DNA of 64,000 nt, from assembly GCA_037903475.1 (NCBI GenBank), contig JBAJFG010000438.1:248001-312000 (forward strand). Reading direction: 5' to 3'. This document shows positions 1-10,287 of the stretch, piece by piece. The first letter of the stretch is position 1. Every line of letters begins with the position of its first letter. Source of the stretch: Ancylostoma caninum. Lineage: Eukaryota; Nematoda; Chromadorea; Rhabditida; Ancylostomatidae. The translations under genes were made by a program, and so were the position numbers. The notes under the pieces are model-generated. The model did no database searches. It was not told the origin of the DNA and saw only the letters and a program-made list of their open reading frames with translations.

Positions 1-55
1 GCAAATAAACAGTTATTTAACAGCTCTACTCCACACAAATCCACTGGTCCCACCA
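1..55 (+). repeat. 3' end of the left LTR
   Basis: These bases match the terminal part of the right LTR (4312-4366) with one visible difference (ctctact versus ctctgct). The LTR probably ends in CCACCA, three bases before the primer-binding site. Confidence 0.8.
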
Positions 56-58
56 AAT

Positions 59-71
59 TGGTGCATCGGCC
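59..71 (+). other. Primer-binding site, probably for tRNA-Gly(GCC)
   Basis: TGGTGCATCGGCC is the exact complement of the last 13 bases (including CCA) of tRNA-Gly(GCC) as I remember it from nematodes. It lies just after the LTR end, where reverse transcription is primed. The tRNA identity rests on memory, the position on the sequence. Confidence 0.65.
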
Positions 72-789
72 ATTGGTGTATCACTTTCTCGGAGTTCCAA
101 GAACCCAGAAAGTTGTTCAAGAAGACCCGCGTGGCAGGAACATCTCCACGGCCACTTGGACGACAATTCTAGTTGACTATTTGGTCTACCCAGTAGCTCA
201 ACTCAGCTTTTGTGACTTCAACAAGGCACATTAGCCGGCTGTCACCCTAGCGGACAGCCTCTACTCCGCTGCTTGTACTACGGTACTCAGCGAGGACTCG
301 GTGCTCCCTCACAGGGACTCAGTCTTGCTTCGCTCAGCTTCATCAGTGCTGACAAGCAATCCCTTGTGGACTATCTGGTCCTCAAATCAAGGAAACTAGC
401 TGACTATCTGGTCTACCCAATAGTCCAGCTTTTGTGCCATTCATAAGGCACAAGAATCAGCTGTCACTCCAATTGACAGCTGCAACCGCTGCGCGTACCT
501 GTATCCAGCACCGTCTCTGCCGCTCCTTGAGCCAGAGCCACCCGCTCTCAGCCACATCAAGTGTTGACAGCGGACATTGCTAACTATCTGGTCCACCCAA
601 TAGTCCAGCTCCCGTGTCATCCACACGGCACAACTTGCTGCCAGTACAGCATCAACTGCTGCGCGTACTACAGTACCCGGCAAATCCTCCGCTGCTAGAA
701 AAAGCCAGCTGCACCCCAGCGCACTCACAGCCAGGTGCATTTCTCACGCATAGAGGAGAAGATAGTAGCCGTTATTGGCCTAAAACTCT

Positions 790-3027
790 ATGATCACGAG
801 AAATCAGTCAAACAGAGAAAAAATGACTGAGCTAGCTGGATTCAAGACGCGAATCTCACTGGCTTGCAGAACCATTAATGCACTCCAGAATAAGGTGCAA
901 GCACTCGATCAACCATTCGAGTTCCCAACTACGGCAACCGAATGTACCATCTTTATCGCAGAAAAGATGGCAGAGATCGATGAGGTCAAGCTATCTCTAG
1001 CGGGTTTGCTTGAAAACTTGAAGAGTCAGATAAACGTTGCAATGACCAACACTATGGCAAGGAAGGAGCAGTCAGAAAGGGAGAGGCTAATGAATGATCT
1101 CGATGCTTTCCTCAATACAGAAGCAAACGAGACTGAGATCATAGCAATCCAATGGACAGATCGATTGAATTACAGGGCTCGAGAGCTGGAAAAACAATCC
1201 AGCCTTATCCAAGCACGACCTACTACGTCTACAACAATGTCAGCTAGGGACACTGACACGGACAGCACCGTGTCATCTACACGACATGTCGAAAATAAAA
1301 TGCGGTTGCCACAGCTCAAAGTGCCCGTGTTTTCTGGGAGTTACAGAGACTACCCAACATTCTGGACGATCTACGACTCACTCATACACAGCAACCAGCA
1401 GCTTACAAACACGGATAAGTTCCTTTTCCTGAGGCAAGCTCTGAAGGGACCAGCTGCAACTCTCCTTGGCAACATGCCAGTGATAGGACAGAACTATGAG
1501 AAAGCAGTCAAGCTCCTAGATAAACGATTCAACAAGTCAGGATGCATTGCAGACTTGCTCATCACAGAACTCGAGAAGCTTCGTCGAGCACAGAACAATG
1601 CGGTCAGCTGCAGACAAACGCTAACAGCACTGACTGAAAAACTCACCCACATTGAGTGCTCCGGAGTACCGCTGGACAATAACAGAATGTGGAGACGACT
1701 CATTTTGTCAAAATTTCCTGATACAATGAGCGAGAAAGTTCTGAGTAAAGAACAGGAAGAAGGCAGACCATTCTCAACGGATGAGATCTTGGATATACTT
1801 GAAAATGCGACTGCAATGAAGGAAACGATTTACCTCACGACGGAGGCGTTTAACGAAGGCTTCACCTTGGATCATGCCAAGCATGATCATACGAAAGAAA
1901 GACATGCAAAGCACGCAAGATTCGAGCAGCCTCTTTGGAATGCTGACCAGAGGAGCAAAACTCGCTCGCAATGTGTCTGCGGTAGCTCTGCCCACAGCAT
2001 AATGCAGTGCCCAACCTTCAGAACACCAGAAGCACGTCGCAACGAGGCCGGAAGACGCGGATCCTGCTGGAAATGCTTTAATAGTAATCACAAATCCAGC
2101 GATTGCAATGCCCTTGGGCCTTGCCCAAAATGCAGCAGAGGTCATCACTCTGCATTATGTACCGTGGAGCGCTCCACAGGCAACTTCGCAGTGCCAACAT
2201 CACACTCCAGTCAATCTCGGAAATCTCCAAGCAGCTCTCCGACGGCAGTATCAAAATCTCCAAGCCACTTTCTGACAGAAGTATCAAGTACTCAGCAGAA
2301 TGCCGAGATAGTTTGCTCTGCAACAGCGAAACCTTCTAAAGAAACGGAGAAGCAGCACGTGCTCATGACAGCATCAGCTCTGGTGTTCAACGTCGGCAAA
2401 ATGGATTATGAATCTGTGGCCATATTCTTCGATACAGGTGCTCAGAAAAGCTTCATAAAGGCAGAAAGGAGCGAGGATCTCAACCTTCCAGTGATTCAAA
2501 ACACCACGTTCACCGTGAGCGGATTTGGAGGACTAACAGAAACGTTTTCCTCGAACGAAGTATCTCTGACTATGAAGAACAGAATGGGCGGAAGAGCTTT
2601 AAAAGGAATCACAATGCACACCAAATCCTCATTGACTTCCGCCATGAGCACAGCAAAACTCAGCTTTGCTGACAGAAGATCCATCCGCAAACGAGAGGTT
2701 CGAATAGCTCAGCTCACACTAAAACGTACTGTGCTCACTCCTGACATTGTCGTCGGACAGGATTTGATTGATACCTTCCTCTTACGAAAGGAGGCCTGCA
2801 TCATTTTACCGTCAGGACTAGTGCTTACACCTACTGTTTTTGGTTATGCCATCTCAGGAAGTAGCTCCATCAGCATGTCGCGACCATCGCAGACGCTTAC
2901 CCAGAACGGAGCCATTATCATTGCCACAGCAATGACAAACAAAGCAGCGGAACGACACAAACAGCATCTGGCAGACAATCCTGACTTCAAGTCTTCCGGA
3001 ATTGGAATGGGCAAAGCAAAAAGATGA
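790..3027 (+). CDS. Gag-aspartic protease polyprotein of a BEL/Pao element
   Basis: The 745-codon open frame begins at ATG 790; an in-frame ATG at 826 is an alternative start. The N-terminal 130 residues are charged and helical. A DUF1759-like Gag core follows (about residues 175-350, with a segment reading SGSYRDYPTFW). Around residues 395-456 lie Cys/His motifs, including two knuckles: CWKC-FNSNHKSSDC and CPKC-SRGHHSALC. A retropepsin-like (DUF1758) domain follows, with FDTGAQKSF at about residue 547 and a VVGQDL segment near residue 655. The frame ends TGA before any polymerase. It would package RNA and process Gag in virus-like particles in the cytoplasm. It looks intact. Confidence 0.85.
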   Translation: MITRNQSNREKMTELAGFKTRISLACRTINALQNKVQALDQPFEFPTTATECTIFIAEKMAEIDEVKLSLAGLLENLKSQINVAMTNTMARKEQSERERLMNDLDAFLNTEANETEIIAIQWTDRLNYRARELEKQSSLIQARPTTSTTMSARDTDTDSTVSSTRHVENKMRLPQLKVPVFSGSYRDYPTFWTIYDSLIHSNQQLTNTDKFLFLRQALKGPAATLLGNMPVIGQNYEKAVKLLDKRFNKSGCIADLLITELEKLRRAQNNAVSCRQTLTALTEKLTHIECSGVPLDNNRMWRRLILSKFPDTMSEKVLSKEQEEGRPFSTDEILDILENATAMKETIYLTTEAFNEGFTLDHAKHDHTKERHAKHARFEQPLWNADQRSKTRSQCVCGSSAHSIMQCPTFRTPEARRNEAGRRGSCWKCFNSNHKSSDCNALGPCPKCSRGHHSALCTVERSTGNFAVPTSHSSQSRKSPSSSPTAVSKSPSHFLTEVSSTQQNAEIVCSATAKPSKETEKQHVLMTASALVFNVGKMDYESVAIFFDTGAQKSFIKAERSEDLNLPVIQNTTFTVSGFGGLTETFSSNEVSLTMKNRMGGRALKGITMHTKSSLTSAMSTAKLSFADRRSIRKREVRIAQLTLKRTVLTPDIVVGQDLIDTFLLRKEACIILPSGLVLTPTVFGYAISGSSSISMSRPSQTLTQNGAIIIATAMTNKAAERHKQHLADNPDFKSSGIGMGKAKR

Positions 3028-3045
3028 AGGTCAAATCCTGACTTC

Positions 3046-3606
3046 ATGAACAACGACGAAAGCGCAATCCAGATGAAAAATGGCAAACTTCTCACAGGAT
3101 CGCCAACTCTCACTAACAACAGTTCAGCAGTGCTCAGTCAGACTACTTTCAAGCAACTGAAGTCACTCAACACCGACGCTTGTAGCGATGTCTCAGACAA
3201 GCCTTCATCGGACAATAATGTGAAGAGCAACGAAGGAAACGTTCTACAGGAAATAGTGGCAGCATTTCATCAACGTAAGGACGTATTAAATGTGGATACA
3301 GCGATTCAGAGAGACTATCTTTACGACTGTCCCAACAACAGCATCACTTCGCAGGATTGGACATCACCTAACCATCGTGGCCAGCAAGGTCTTCTCATGC
3401 AACATTCAAAGGAAGACAAGGCAGTCTTCAACGACCCGCAAATGAAATACTTTGGATGCGATTACCATATATCTGATGAAGATTGCGAAACATGGATGAC
3501 AATTACCGCGAGAACGCGACTTCTCAAATTTCGATCCGAACTGAGAAGTCATTTTAACCACGCCCGTGCCCCGAAGGCAAGTTGCAGAGGCAACATGCTC
3601 ATCTAG
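3046..3606 (+). CDS. Unrecognised 186-codon frame downstream of Gag-protease
   Basis: This frame starts 18 bases after the Gag-protease stop, in the same strand and frame spacing one expects for pol. It has no RT, RNase H or integrase motif that I can see. It is rich in Ser, Asp and Asn and ends at 3606. It may be rearranged remains of the C-terminal polyprotein or simply an open spacer. Its expression is uncertain. Confidence 0.35.
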   Translation: MNNDESAIQMKNGKLLTGSPTLTNNSSAVLSQTTFKQLKSLNTDACSDVSDKPSSDNNVKSNEGNVLQEIVAAFHQRKDVLNVDTAIQRDYLYDCPNNSITSQDWTSPNHRGQQGLLMQHSKEDKAVFNDPQMKYFGCDYHISDEDCETWMTITARTRLLKFRSELRSHFNHARAPKASCRGNMLI

Positions 3607-3729
3607 TCATCAAGATCGCATCAACAACGGCCGACCACGTGTAGAAGCTCAAGCAGTGCTCCGACATCGCTGGACGATTCATCGGCGATCTGTGTTTTTG
3701 TTTTGTTTGAATGTGATATGTGAACGTTT

Positions 3730-4366
3730 TTGGAGATGAAAGGTTACGATTAAATTTTTAGAGTATGTAATTTTGTCATTGCTGCCATTGTTCACAACTC
3801 TAGCCACGTTTGTATCGAATTGTCGTTGTTATCTGATCCGTTCATATTTGCTAGCGCCTTCGCTCGCGCGCCTCACTGTTGATAATTATTGTTCCTAATA
3901 ATATCAACCTTATACATCTATTTCTCTCCTGTCCTGGAATTGTATTATTCTGTCATGGACAAATACCGTTGTTTACGATAGGTACTTGTAAACCGCCAGG
4001 TCATACTTAAGATAGCACTTGTGTAGATACCCCTGGCAGTTATTACTTTGAAGTAGGTATCTGTTGTACAGATATGAGCATCTAGGGCAACCACGCCCAC
4101 ACCTTTTGCATAAAAGGCCCTGGATGCTCAGTCGTCTCGTTCGTCTTAACCGAGAGTATCGTCCGCGTCGTCTTCAGTGGCTGTGGTCTGAGTCAGGGAA
4201 CCCTTCGAGGTGTGAACTGACGAGGGCGTAAACCAGCTCCATCTGTATTCACCGCTGTATCCAAATCAGGGAACTCTTCGTGGCGTGAACTGAGGCGGAT
4301 TTAACTGTGTGCAAATAAACAGTTATTTAACAGCTCTGCTCCACACAAATCCACTGGTCCCACCAA
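3730..4366 (+). repeat. Right LTR (5' boundary approximate)
   Basis: The 3' boundary at about 4366 is fixed by identity with bases 1-55. The 5' boundary is a guess, placed after a purine-rich stretch near 3731-3743. A TATA-like box (CATAAAAGG, about 4108) with downstream CAGTCGTCTCG resembles an LTR promoter. The U3 part holds short inverted motifs (CCAGG/CCTGG). Confidence 0.6.
4108..4118 (+). promoter_or_regulatory. TATA-like box in the right LTR
   Basis: GCATAAAAGGC lies about 250 bases before the LTR end, the usual place for the U3/R promoter that drives genomic RNA of a BEL element. Confidence 0.4.
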
Positions 4367-4856
4367 AGTGGATAGGACTGGTTCTTCTTACCACTACTTA
4401 TTTACCCTGAAACGAAAGTGTTTTGCATTCTGTTGCACTTTGCCAGAACCTCTATAATCTGAGCAGATGGCCTACTCCTCAACGACGACGACTCTATGCC
4501 GGCACCAGGCTACCTCTAAAGGTTGTATCCCCAAATGCACAGTGAGTGCTTCAGCTTTGCTTTACATTCTTCACTTATCCATCAAAGTGCTTCTCTGAAA
4601 TAGGCGTTCAGTTGCTCAAGATTACGTTGTCACATCCGATGACGTGCCCACAACTCTAGTATAGCAAGAGGCCCCGTATAGTACGTTTGTAACATATGTG
4701 TTCGCCTTTGTGTAATCTATCATAAATTGGGAAAGGTTGCCAGAGAAGAGTACCAGTTTGAGGTGATACATCACAGGTAGTACGAGAGAGTACCGGATCA
4801 CCAACATCTCTATTACAATTCACTTTCAATGGCTTTTTGAACATGAACACTAACTA
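4367..4856. other. Spacer between BEL and RTE elements
   Basis: I see no coding frame, repeat or motif here. The RTE frame has an upstream in-frame stop close to 4857, so this stretch does not encode its missing endonuclease. Confidence 0.5.
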
Positions 4857-6248
4857 ATGTGGAACCAATGGAAGACCAGCAGGACCGTGCTGCTGTACAA
4901 GAAGGGAGACCCACAGGACATCGGCAATTATCGCCCCATCTGTCTGTTGTCCGTCATCTACAAGCTTTTCACTCGAGTGATTCTAAATAGGATCGAAAAG
5001 ACATTAGATGAAGGACAGCCGTGCGAGCAAGCAGGGTTTCGAAAAGGATTCAGTACGATCGATCACATACACACGGTCACTAGACTCATTGAAGTATCGC
5101 GAGAGTATAAGATGCCTCTCTGTCTCACGTTCATCGATTTGAAGAAAGCCTTCGACTCTGTGGAGACAGAGGCGGTCCTCAAAGCCCTGGGCAACCAGGG
5201 CATACCTACTCAGTACATCAAGATATTTCGTGAGCTCTACAGCAACTTCACGACCAGGATTTCTCCATTCTACGACGACATCACTATCGACGTCAAGAGA
5301 GGGGTTCGACAAGGCGACACCGTGTCGCCAAAACTATTCAGCGCCACTCTCGAAGACGTCATGCGAAGACTGGAATGGGATTGCATGGGAGTGCAAGTTG
5401 ATGGCCGGCGACTTAACCACCTTCGCTTCGCTGACGACATCGTCCTTATAACACCAACTATCGGCGAAGCGGAACGGATGCTGGCCGACTTTGACGACGC
5501 GTGTGGAAAGATCGGTCTCCAACTGAACCTGACGAAGACGATGTTCATGAGGAACGGATGGGTCCCGGATGCCCCATTCTCGCTCAACGGAACGACCATA
5601 TCCGAATGCTCCAGCTACGTATATCTAGGTCGGGAAGTCAACATGATGAACGATCTCGCTCCAGAGCTGGGCAGGAGGAAGCGAGCGGCTTGGGGAGCCT
5701 ACAAGAGCATCGAGGACGTAGTGAAGAAGACGAAGAACACCAGGCTCCGTGCCCACCTCTTCAATACAACGGTTCTCCCTGCTTTGACGTACGCCTCGGA
5801 AACCTGGGCGTTACGCAAGCAGGATGAGAATGCGGTCAACGTCATCGAACGCTCCATCGAGAGGGTGATGCTAGGAATAACCCGCCTCACACAAGTGAGG
5901 GCTGGAATACGGAGTTCCACCCTTCGTGAACAGTCGAAGATCAGGGACGCTGCCGCTTACGCCAAGTTGAGTAAGATCAGGTGGGCCGGACACGTGATGC
6001 GTCTTAACGACCACCGTTGGACAAGAGCCGTCAGCGACTGGACTCCACGGGACGTTAAGCGCACGACAGGAAGACCACCGACCCGATGGTCAGACTTCTT
6101 CACGAAGTCCTTCAAGGAAAGATATAATGCTCTTCGTGTCCCTCGAACGGACAGAATCCACTGGACAACTCTGGCTCGCGAGAGGGACAAATGGAAGGAT
6201 TGCTGGCGCCCGCTCGGTACATCCGAAGATCAACGGGAGTCAAGGTGA
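4857..6248 (+). CDS. RTE-type non-LTR retrotransposon reverse transcriptase, 5'-truncated
   Basis: The open frame of 463 codons carries the RT fingers and palm: NYRPICLL (about residue 25), FIDLKKAFDS (about 91), RQGDTVSPKLF (about 147) and the catalytic FADDIVLI (Asp-Asp near 192-193). A C-terminal segment follows with RWAGHVMRL and a GRPPTRW motif, seen in nematode RTE-like copies. The apurinic endonuclease that normally precedes the RT is absent, as expected of a copy whose reverse transcription stopped early. All RT catalytic residues look intact, but without the endonuclease and 5' UTR the copy is probably immobile. Confidence 0.85.
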   Translation: MWNQWKTSRTVLLYKKGDPQDIGNYRPICLLSVIYKLFTRVILNRIEKTLDEGQPCEQAGFRKGFSTIDHIHTVTRLIEVSREYKMPLCLTFIDLKKAFDSVETEAVLKALGNQGIPTQYIKIFRELYSNFTTRISPFYDDITIDVKRGVRQGDTVSPKLFSATLEDVMRRLEWDCMGVQVDGRRLNHLRFADDIVLITPTIGEAERMLADFDDACGKIGLQLNLTKTMFMRNGWVPDAPFSLNGTTISECSSYVYLGREVNMMNDLAPELGRRKRAAWGAYKSIEDVVKKTKNTRLRAHLFNTTVLPALTYASETWALRKQDENAVNVIERSIERVMLGITRLTQVRAGIRSSTLREQSKIRDAAAYAKLSKIRWAGHVMRLNDHRWTRAVSDWTPRDVKRTTGRPPTRWSDFFTKSFKERYNALRVPRTDRIHWTTLARERDKWKDCWRPLGTSEDQRESR

Positions 6249-6265
6249 TCAAGGTGATCAATGCT
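6240..6265 (+). repeat. 3'-terminal tandem repeat of the RTE element
   Basis: TCAAGGTGA occurs twice in a row, then TCAATGCTGA, just behind the RT stop codon. RTE elements typically end in such short tandem repeats instead of poly(A), so this likely marks the 3' end. Confidence 0.6.
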
Positions 6266-7900
6266 GATTGGCTTGAAGCAGCACTCACGGAAATTACTAG
6301 GTTGGAGATTTCGCGCTATAATGGGATTTTCAGGGACGATGAACTCATCGACAATGATGAAGTAACGTGAAACATGCGGAAAACACAGAAAATGATGGCG
6401 GTATTTCGTGTGCGTCCATAGCGCGTACGAGTGTTCCGTGATGAAACGGAACCCTGAGAAGTACGAATTCCGTACACGAGCCTGCGCTAGACCACATGCG
6501 CACACCCTGTCGATGGCGTTAGCTGAAGCGACAAAACCCTCTTGTGCAGAACATCAGATGTGTCCACGACAGTATCTTTGCAGCTAGGCGGCTATTCACT
6601 GTATTCATCCTAGTGTTGTGACTGTCCAGCAACCGGCTACATGGTAAACGACTCAATTCAAAAGTGAAAATTTTTGTGAATGCTGCCTTTTTGGTGTCGT
6701 TTCGCTGGTTCTTCTAGCCATTACCTCGCTAACGATTGATTCAACTTTTGCTGTTGTTTCACGTGCGGCATTGGGTGGTCATGTGGGCCCACTGATACCC
6801 TGATTCGTGACAGCCACCTTCATCAAAGTGGGTATCGTCTCATATTGACTTCTTTTTTCAAAGTGCTTCTCCAACGTGACCTGACCCTGAGGTTGGCAGT
6901 CCCGCAAAAGAGACAACATATCACAACAGCTGAAGCCTCTGTACCGATTCCTATTAATCAGTGTGAATTCTCCTCTCGCAGCTGTATGAATAAGTAATCA
7001 GTGGAACACCTGGTGAGTGCTGTGCGTTTCAATGACCCGCCCGGAAAATCCAGGAGTATTTGGTCAGAAAGAATAAACAGACTGGTCGCGACACGACTTC
7101 TGAAGAACCTACCGCATTGTTGCATCGAGTTAATGCCGATAGGTAAGTACGTGCTTCATGAATGTTATAATAAATCGAATATTAAACGTTATCTTCAAAC
7201 CTATTAACATTAAGCAATGCTCATCATATCTGACACGCCCACTCGCACTTTGTTCAGATTGCGATCTAGGATGGTGGCTCTTTGAACAACCACGCAATAT
7301 CGATGAATGCTACCGTAGATGGGCGCTCTGATCGCCTAGAAGAATATGTGTCCTCCGCTTCGACAGTACATTTCTAGTGACATGTGCCCTTGTCACTCGC
7401 TCTGTGTCGATCATGTACACAGTTGAAGGGCTCACATGGAAACAGCGAACAAAGGCCACAACAGAACACTCCTAGGTGTCGTCTTCGACATCATCCATTC
7501 CACTTCTTGTAAATTCTAGTGGAAAAGCATTTGATGTAGTTTTGCTGACTTCCTTCTAGATGGTTTCCCCCAGCTATTATTTCTTTCTCAACGAAGAAAC
7601 AATTTTGGCTGTTCCTGTCATTTTGATTCAGTATGTCTACTCATTCCTTATATTTGTCTAATGTTTAATTTTAGTGCCAGACAAAAATTTGCAGAATGTG
7701 TGTGAATATTACTGGACTGATCTCCAAGCTTTGGGGACGTGGAGTTTCTCCTTTTTCGCTTGGAAGCAGTGCCTCACCTATTCTGAATGCGTCGCCACCT
7801 CCACTGCCGTTTGGCTGATACTCACAGCCATACTCGAATATTTACACCTAAGGGTAGGTTCACACTCCATTTTCCCATGCCTTCTATTAGAATGTTCATT
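6266..7900. other. Anonymous spacer
   Basis: I find no supportable gene, RNA or repeat. Short frames here lack coding character. Confidence 0.4.
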
Positions 7901-7918
7901 ATGTGACGACCGAGGAGA

Positions 7919-8018
7919 GGTGCGCCGGTGTTTACTATTGATAAAATTAGGGTGCGCCGGCACCCAATAGCAGGGAAACGCCTGGAGACGGTCCATTGGT
8001 ATGAGGAGGGTGCGCCGG
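7919..8018 (+). repeat. Three copies of GGTGCGCCGG
   Basis: The 10-mer occurs at 7919-7928, 7951-7960 and 8009-8018 in an otherwise AT-rich stretch. Its function is unknown; it may be a degraded repeat. Confidence 0.6.
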
Positions 8019-8549
8019 CGTCGAAGAGTGAATGAGTTAGGTCCATCTTAGCTCGATAGGTTCCGTAGCGCTAAACATCGATCGAAAAACACCAAATTTC
8101 AGAGCTCAGGAGCGAGTAGTATGACGTACGTGTGATTCCCTGCATTTCAAATCGTCTTCCCTTTTCATTCGTTTATGAATACAGCGCACCCTCCTGTTTT
8201 AAATGTTCGAACTCGCTCTTATCATTTGACCAGTTATAACAAACAAGGAATGGCAAACCATTTCCCGTAGTCATTAAAGGTTGGATTGGTTATATGTAGT
8301 CACAAATAGCTATTTCAGCTGAGCGAACAGTGAAATTGCCTTGAGAAACGCGGTCAATCCCTTTTGATAAGTCCAGTTTCACACGAGGGAAAGCAGTGGA
8401 AAGGATGAGGGACGCACTGTGGCAAAAATATGGTGTGGTTGGGAGTCTAAAAAAAAATGAAAATCTGATGAAGTCATGCGAGCGAGATAAAGTCTGGAAG
8501 TCCGGCGTGAGCCGGACGGCCAGACTTGCGTCAGAAATAATGGCCGAGC

Positions 8550-8830
8550 CATCGTTTTGAATAATCATATGTGGATTTCTTGGCCGGCCCATCATTTTGA
8601 ACATTTGAATGTTGCATTCCTACTTCATCATCATTTTGAGCATTCACATGTTTGATCCCTTGACTTCGCCATCATTATGAACATTCAAATGTTTGGTTTT
8701 TTTGACTTCATCATCATTCCCAACATTCAAATGTCGCAAATGAGGACTTGGTCATCATATTGAACTAACGCGTTTTGGATTTCATGACTGAGCCATCATT
8801 TTGAACATTCTCGTCGTGGATTTCTTTCGG
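8550..8830 (+). repeat. Degenerate ~41-bp minisatellite, seven units
   Basis: A unit starting CATCATTTTGAACATTC recurs at 8550, 8590, 8629, 8670, 8712, 8753 and 8794. The spacing of 39-42 bases is regular although the units have diverged. Confidence 0.8.
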
Positions 8831-9797
8831 CAATTTGCAGAAGTTGATGAGCTTTAATGAGTGATTGATAGTGTTTGATGAGTTCCATAATTAATTACAA
8901 TCATAATTATGACTTTTATAATTATGTATATACACTGAGCAGTTTATACTAGGGTGCAGGCGTCACGCGCATGCATCCATTTGCACGAAGGATGTTCTGT
9001 AAAGATCGGTCAACTCGGTATGTGCATCCTCAATGGAAGGATCGTGCGAGCTCCGCTAGGCCGTATAAGCGTGCGTCTGAGCTGCGTCATTGATGCAACT
9101 CTCCCCACGCTTCATCATATGGATGCACATGCGTTTAACGCACCCAGAGCTACACTTAATTTGGTCCGTTGGCGTCTCCTCAACGTCAACATTTTGACTG
9201 CTCAGGTGCCCCCACCAACATAAAAAGACTGCTACTATGATATCCCAATCTCCGTTGTAGGAATTTCTCAAAAATGCGTTACAAAATGCATGACTGGGCA
9301 TACATAGAGCTCGCTCCCTTCCAGTCGCGTGGAAATGGAACCCGCAGTCGTCCGACAGCGTGGTCAGGGAACTGACTATTCCGATGATGACGTCAAGCAC
9401 AGTAGTGGGCATGGCGGCCGTGTTACGTACCTGTACTTGCACTTAAACCCTGTGAGGATGAAACTACGGTGGAAGTAAGATCAGGATTCTGCAAATGCGA
9501 ATTGAAAATCAGCCCATGGCTATCGTAAGCGCCAAAGATCAGGGTTAGAGTTCAGTCTACTCAGAAATGAGTATCAAGAATGGGTCATCCACAAGAGGCC
9601 ACCTTTCAAGGTTAGGTAGAAATTTCCATATGTTCCCCTCTCCTCTCGATTAATGAAATTACCCTGTTTTTGGCGCACAAACCTCAAAGATCGTCAAGCA
9701 GTACTTCATCGTAGTCGGTTGCTACATGAATTTTCCCTCTAACAGTAAGTTCACCATCTTCTACAGGGAACTCCAAGCGGACGTAGGCAAGGGAGGG

Positions 9798-9883
9798 ACC
9801 GCGGCGCGGCTTTCTTTGGCAGAGACATGGGCGCTCAACATGCAGAGCGCCTGCGTCTCTGCCCAAGAGAGCGGCGCCGCGGT
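9798..9883. repeat. GC-rich long hairpin
   Basis: The left arm, starting ACCGCGGCGCGG, pairs with the right arm ending GGCGCCGCGGT. The stem of about 39 positions has a few mismatches and a loop of about 8 bases (AACATGCA). It stands out against the AT-rich flanks. It could be a palindromic MITE or an RNA hairpin source. Confidence 0.65.
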
Positions 9884-10287
9884 CGCGACTCTTGTCTGCT
9901 TCCGTTTGGAGTTTTCTGTATGTTCCCACTTTTCTACAGACTTACAAATTCCCAGATGACCGCGCTCGAATAGCCTAAGCCCTGCCGATTGTCATGGACC
10001 TCTTCCTGTAAAGTTTCCATCTCCAAGGTAGGTGCCTTTACTACACCATCTACTGGGTCTTTCTTGAAAAAAAAAACTGCCTTTAGGGGCGGGGGATATT
10101 GCCAATGCCGCATGGGCAAAGAAATGTTCGTCCCAAGAATGTTGTATTTCCATGAATTTCCCATAGCTTTCATTATTTCAGAAACATGGTCATGCCACGT
10201 TGTTGCGAGGATTGACGGATGTCTTGTCAGATGAGGACCTGGTTCTGGTTACACCCTCGAGGAATACTGCATCGACGTTGAGAATGA
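9884..10287. other. Spacer upstream of the Penelope-type RT
   Basis: No coding motif or obvious copy of the downstream flank (12505-12900) is visible, so I cannot show a terminal repeat on this side of the RT. Confidence 0.4.

Larger units (their letters stand above)
1..4366 (+). mobile_element. BEL/Pao-type LTR retrotransposon, pol-less, left edge cut by window
   Basis: The first 57 bases recur almost exactly at 4312-4368, so the element is bounded by two LTRs and the left one is mostly outside the window. A primer site follows the left LTR, then a Gag-protease frame (790-3027) and a 186-codon frame (3046-3606). No reverse transcriptase, RNase H or integrase motif is visible before the right LTR. 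By family knowledge the DUF1759-like Gag, paired zinc knuckles and DUF1758-like protease make this BEL/Pao. It would need proteins from a complete relative to move. The open Gag frame and the single difference between the short LTR stretches argue for a fairly recent copy. Confidence 0.85.

Noticed and set aside
1774..2148. Minus-strand frames across the Gag region
   Set aside because: Shadows of the plus-strand Gag-protease frame with its knuckle and protease motifs.
5004..5920. Secondary frames in the RTE reverse transcriptase
   Set aside because: They overlap the RT motifs in other frames and have no motifs of their own.
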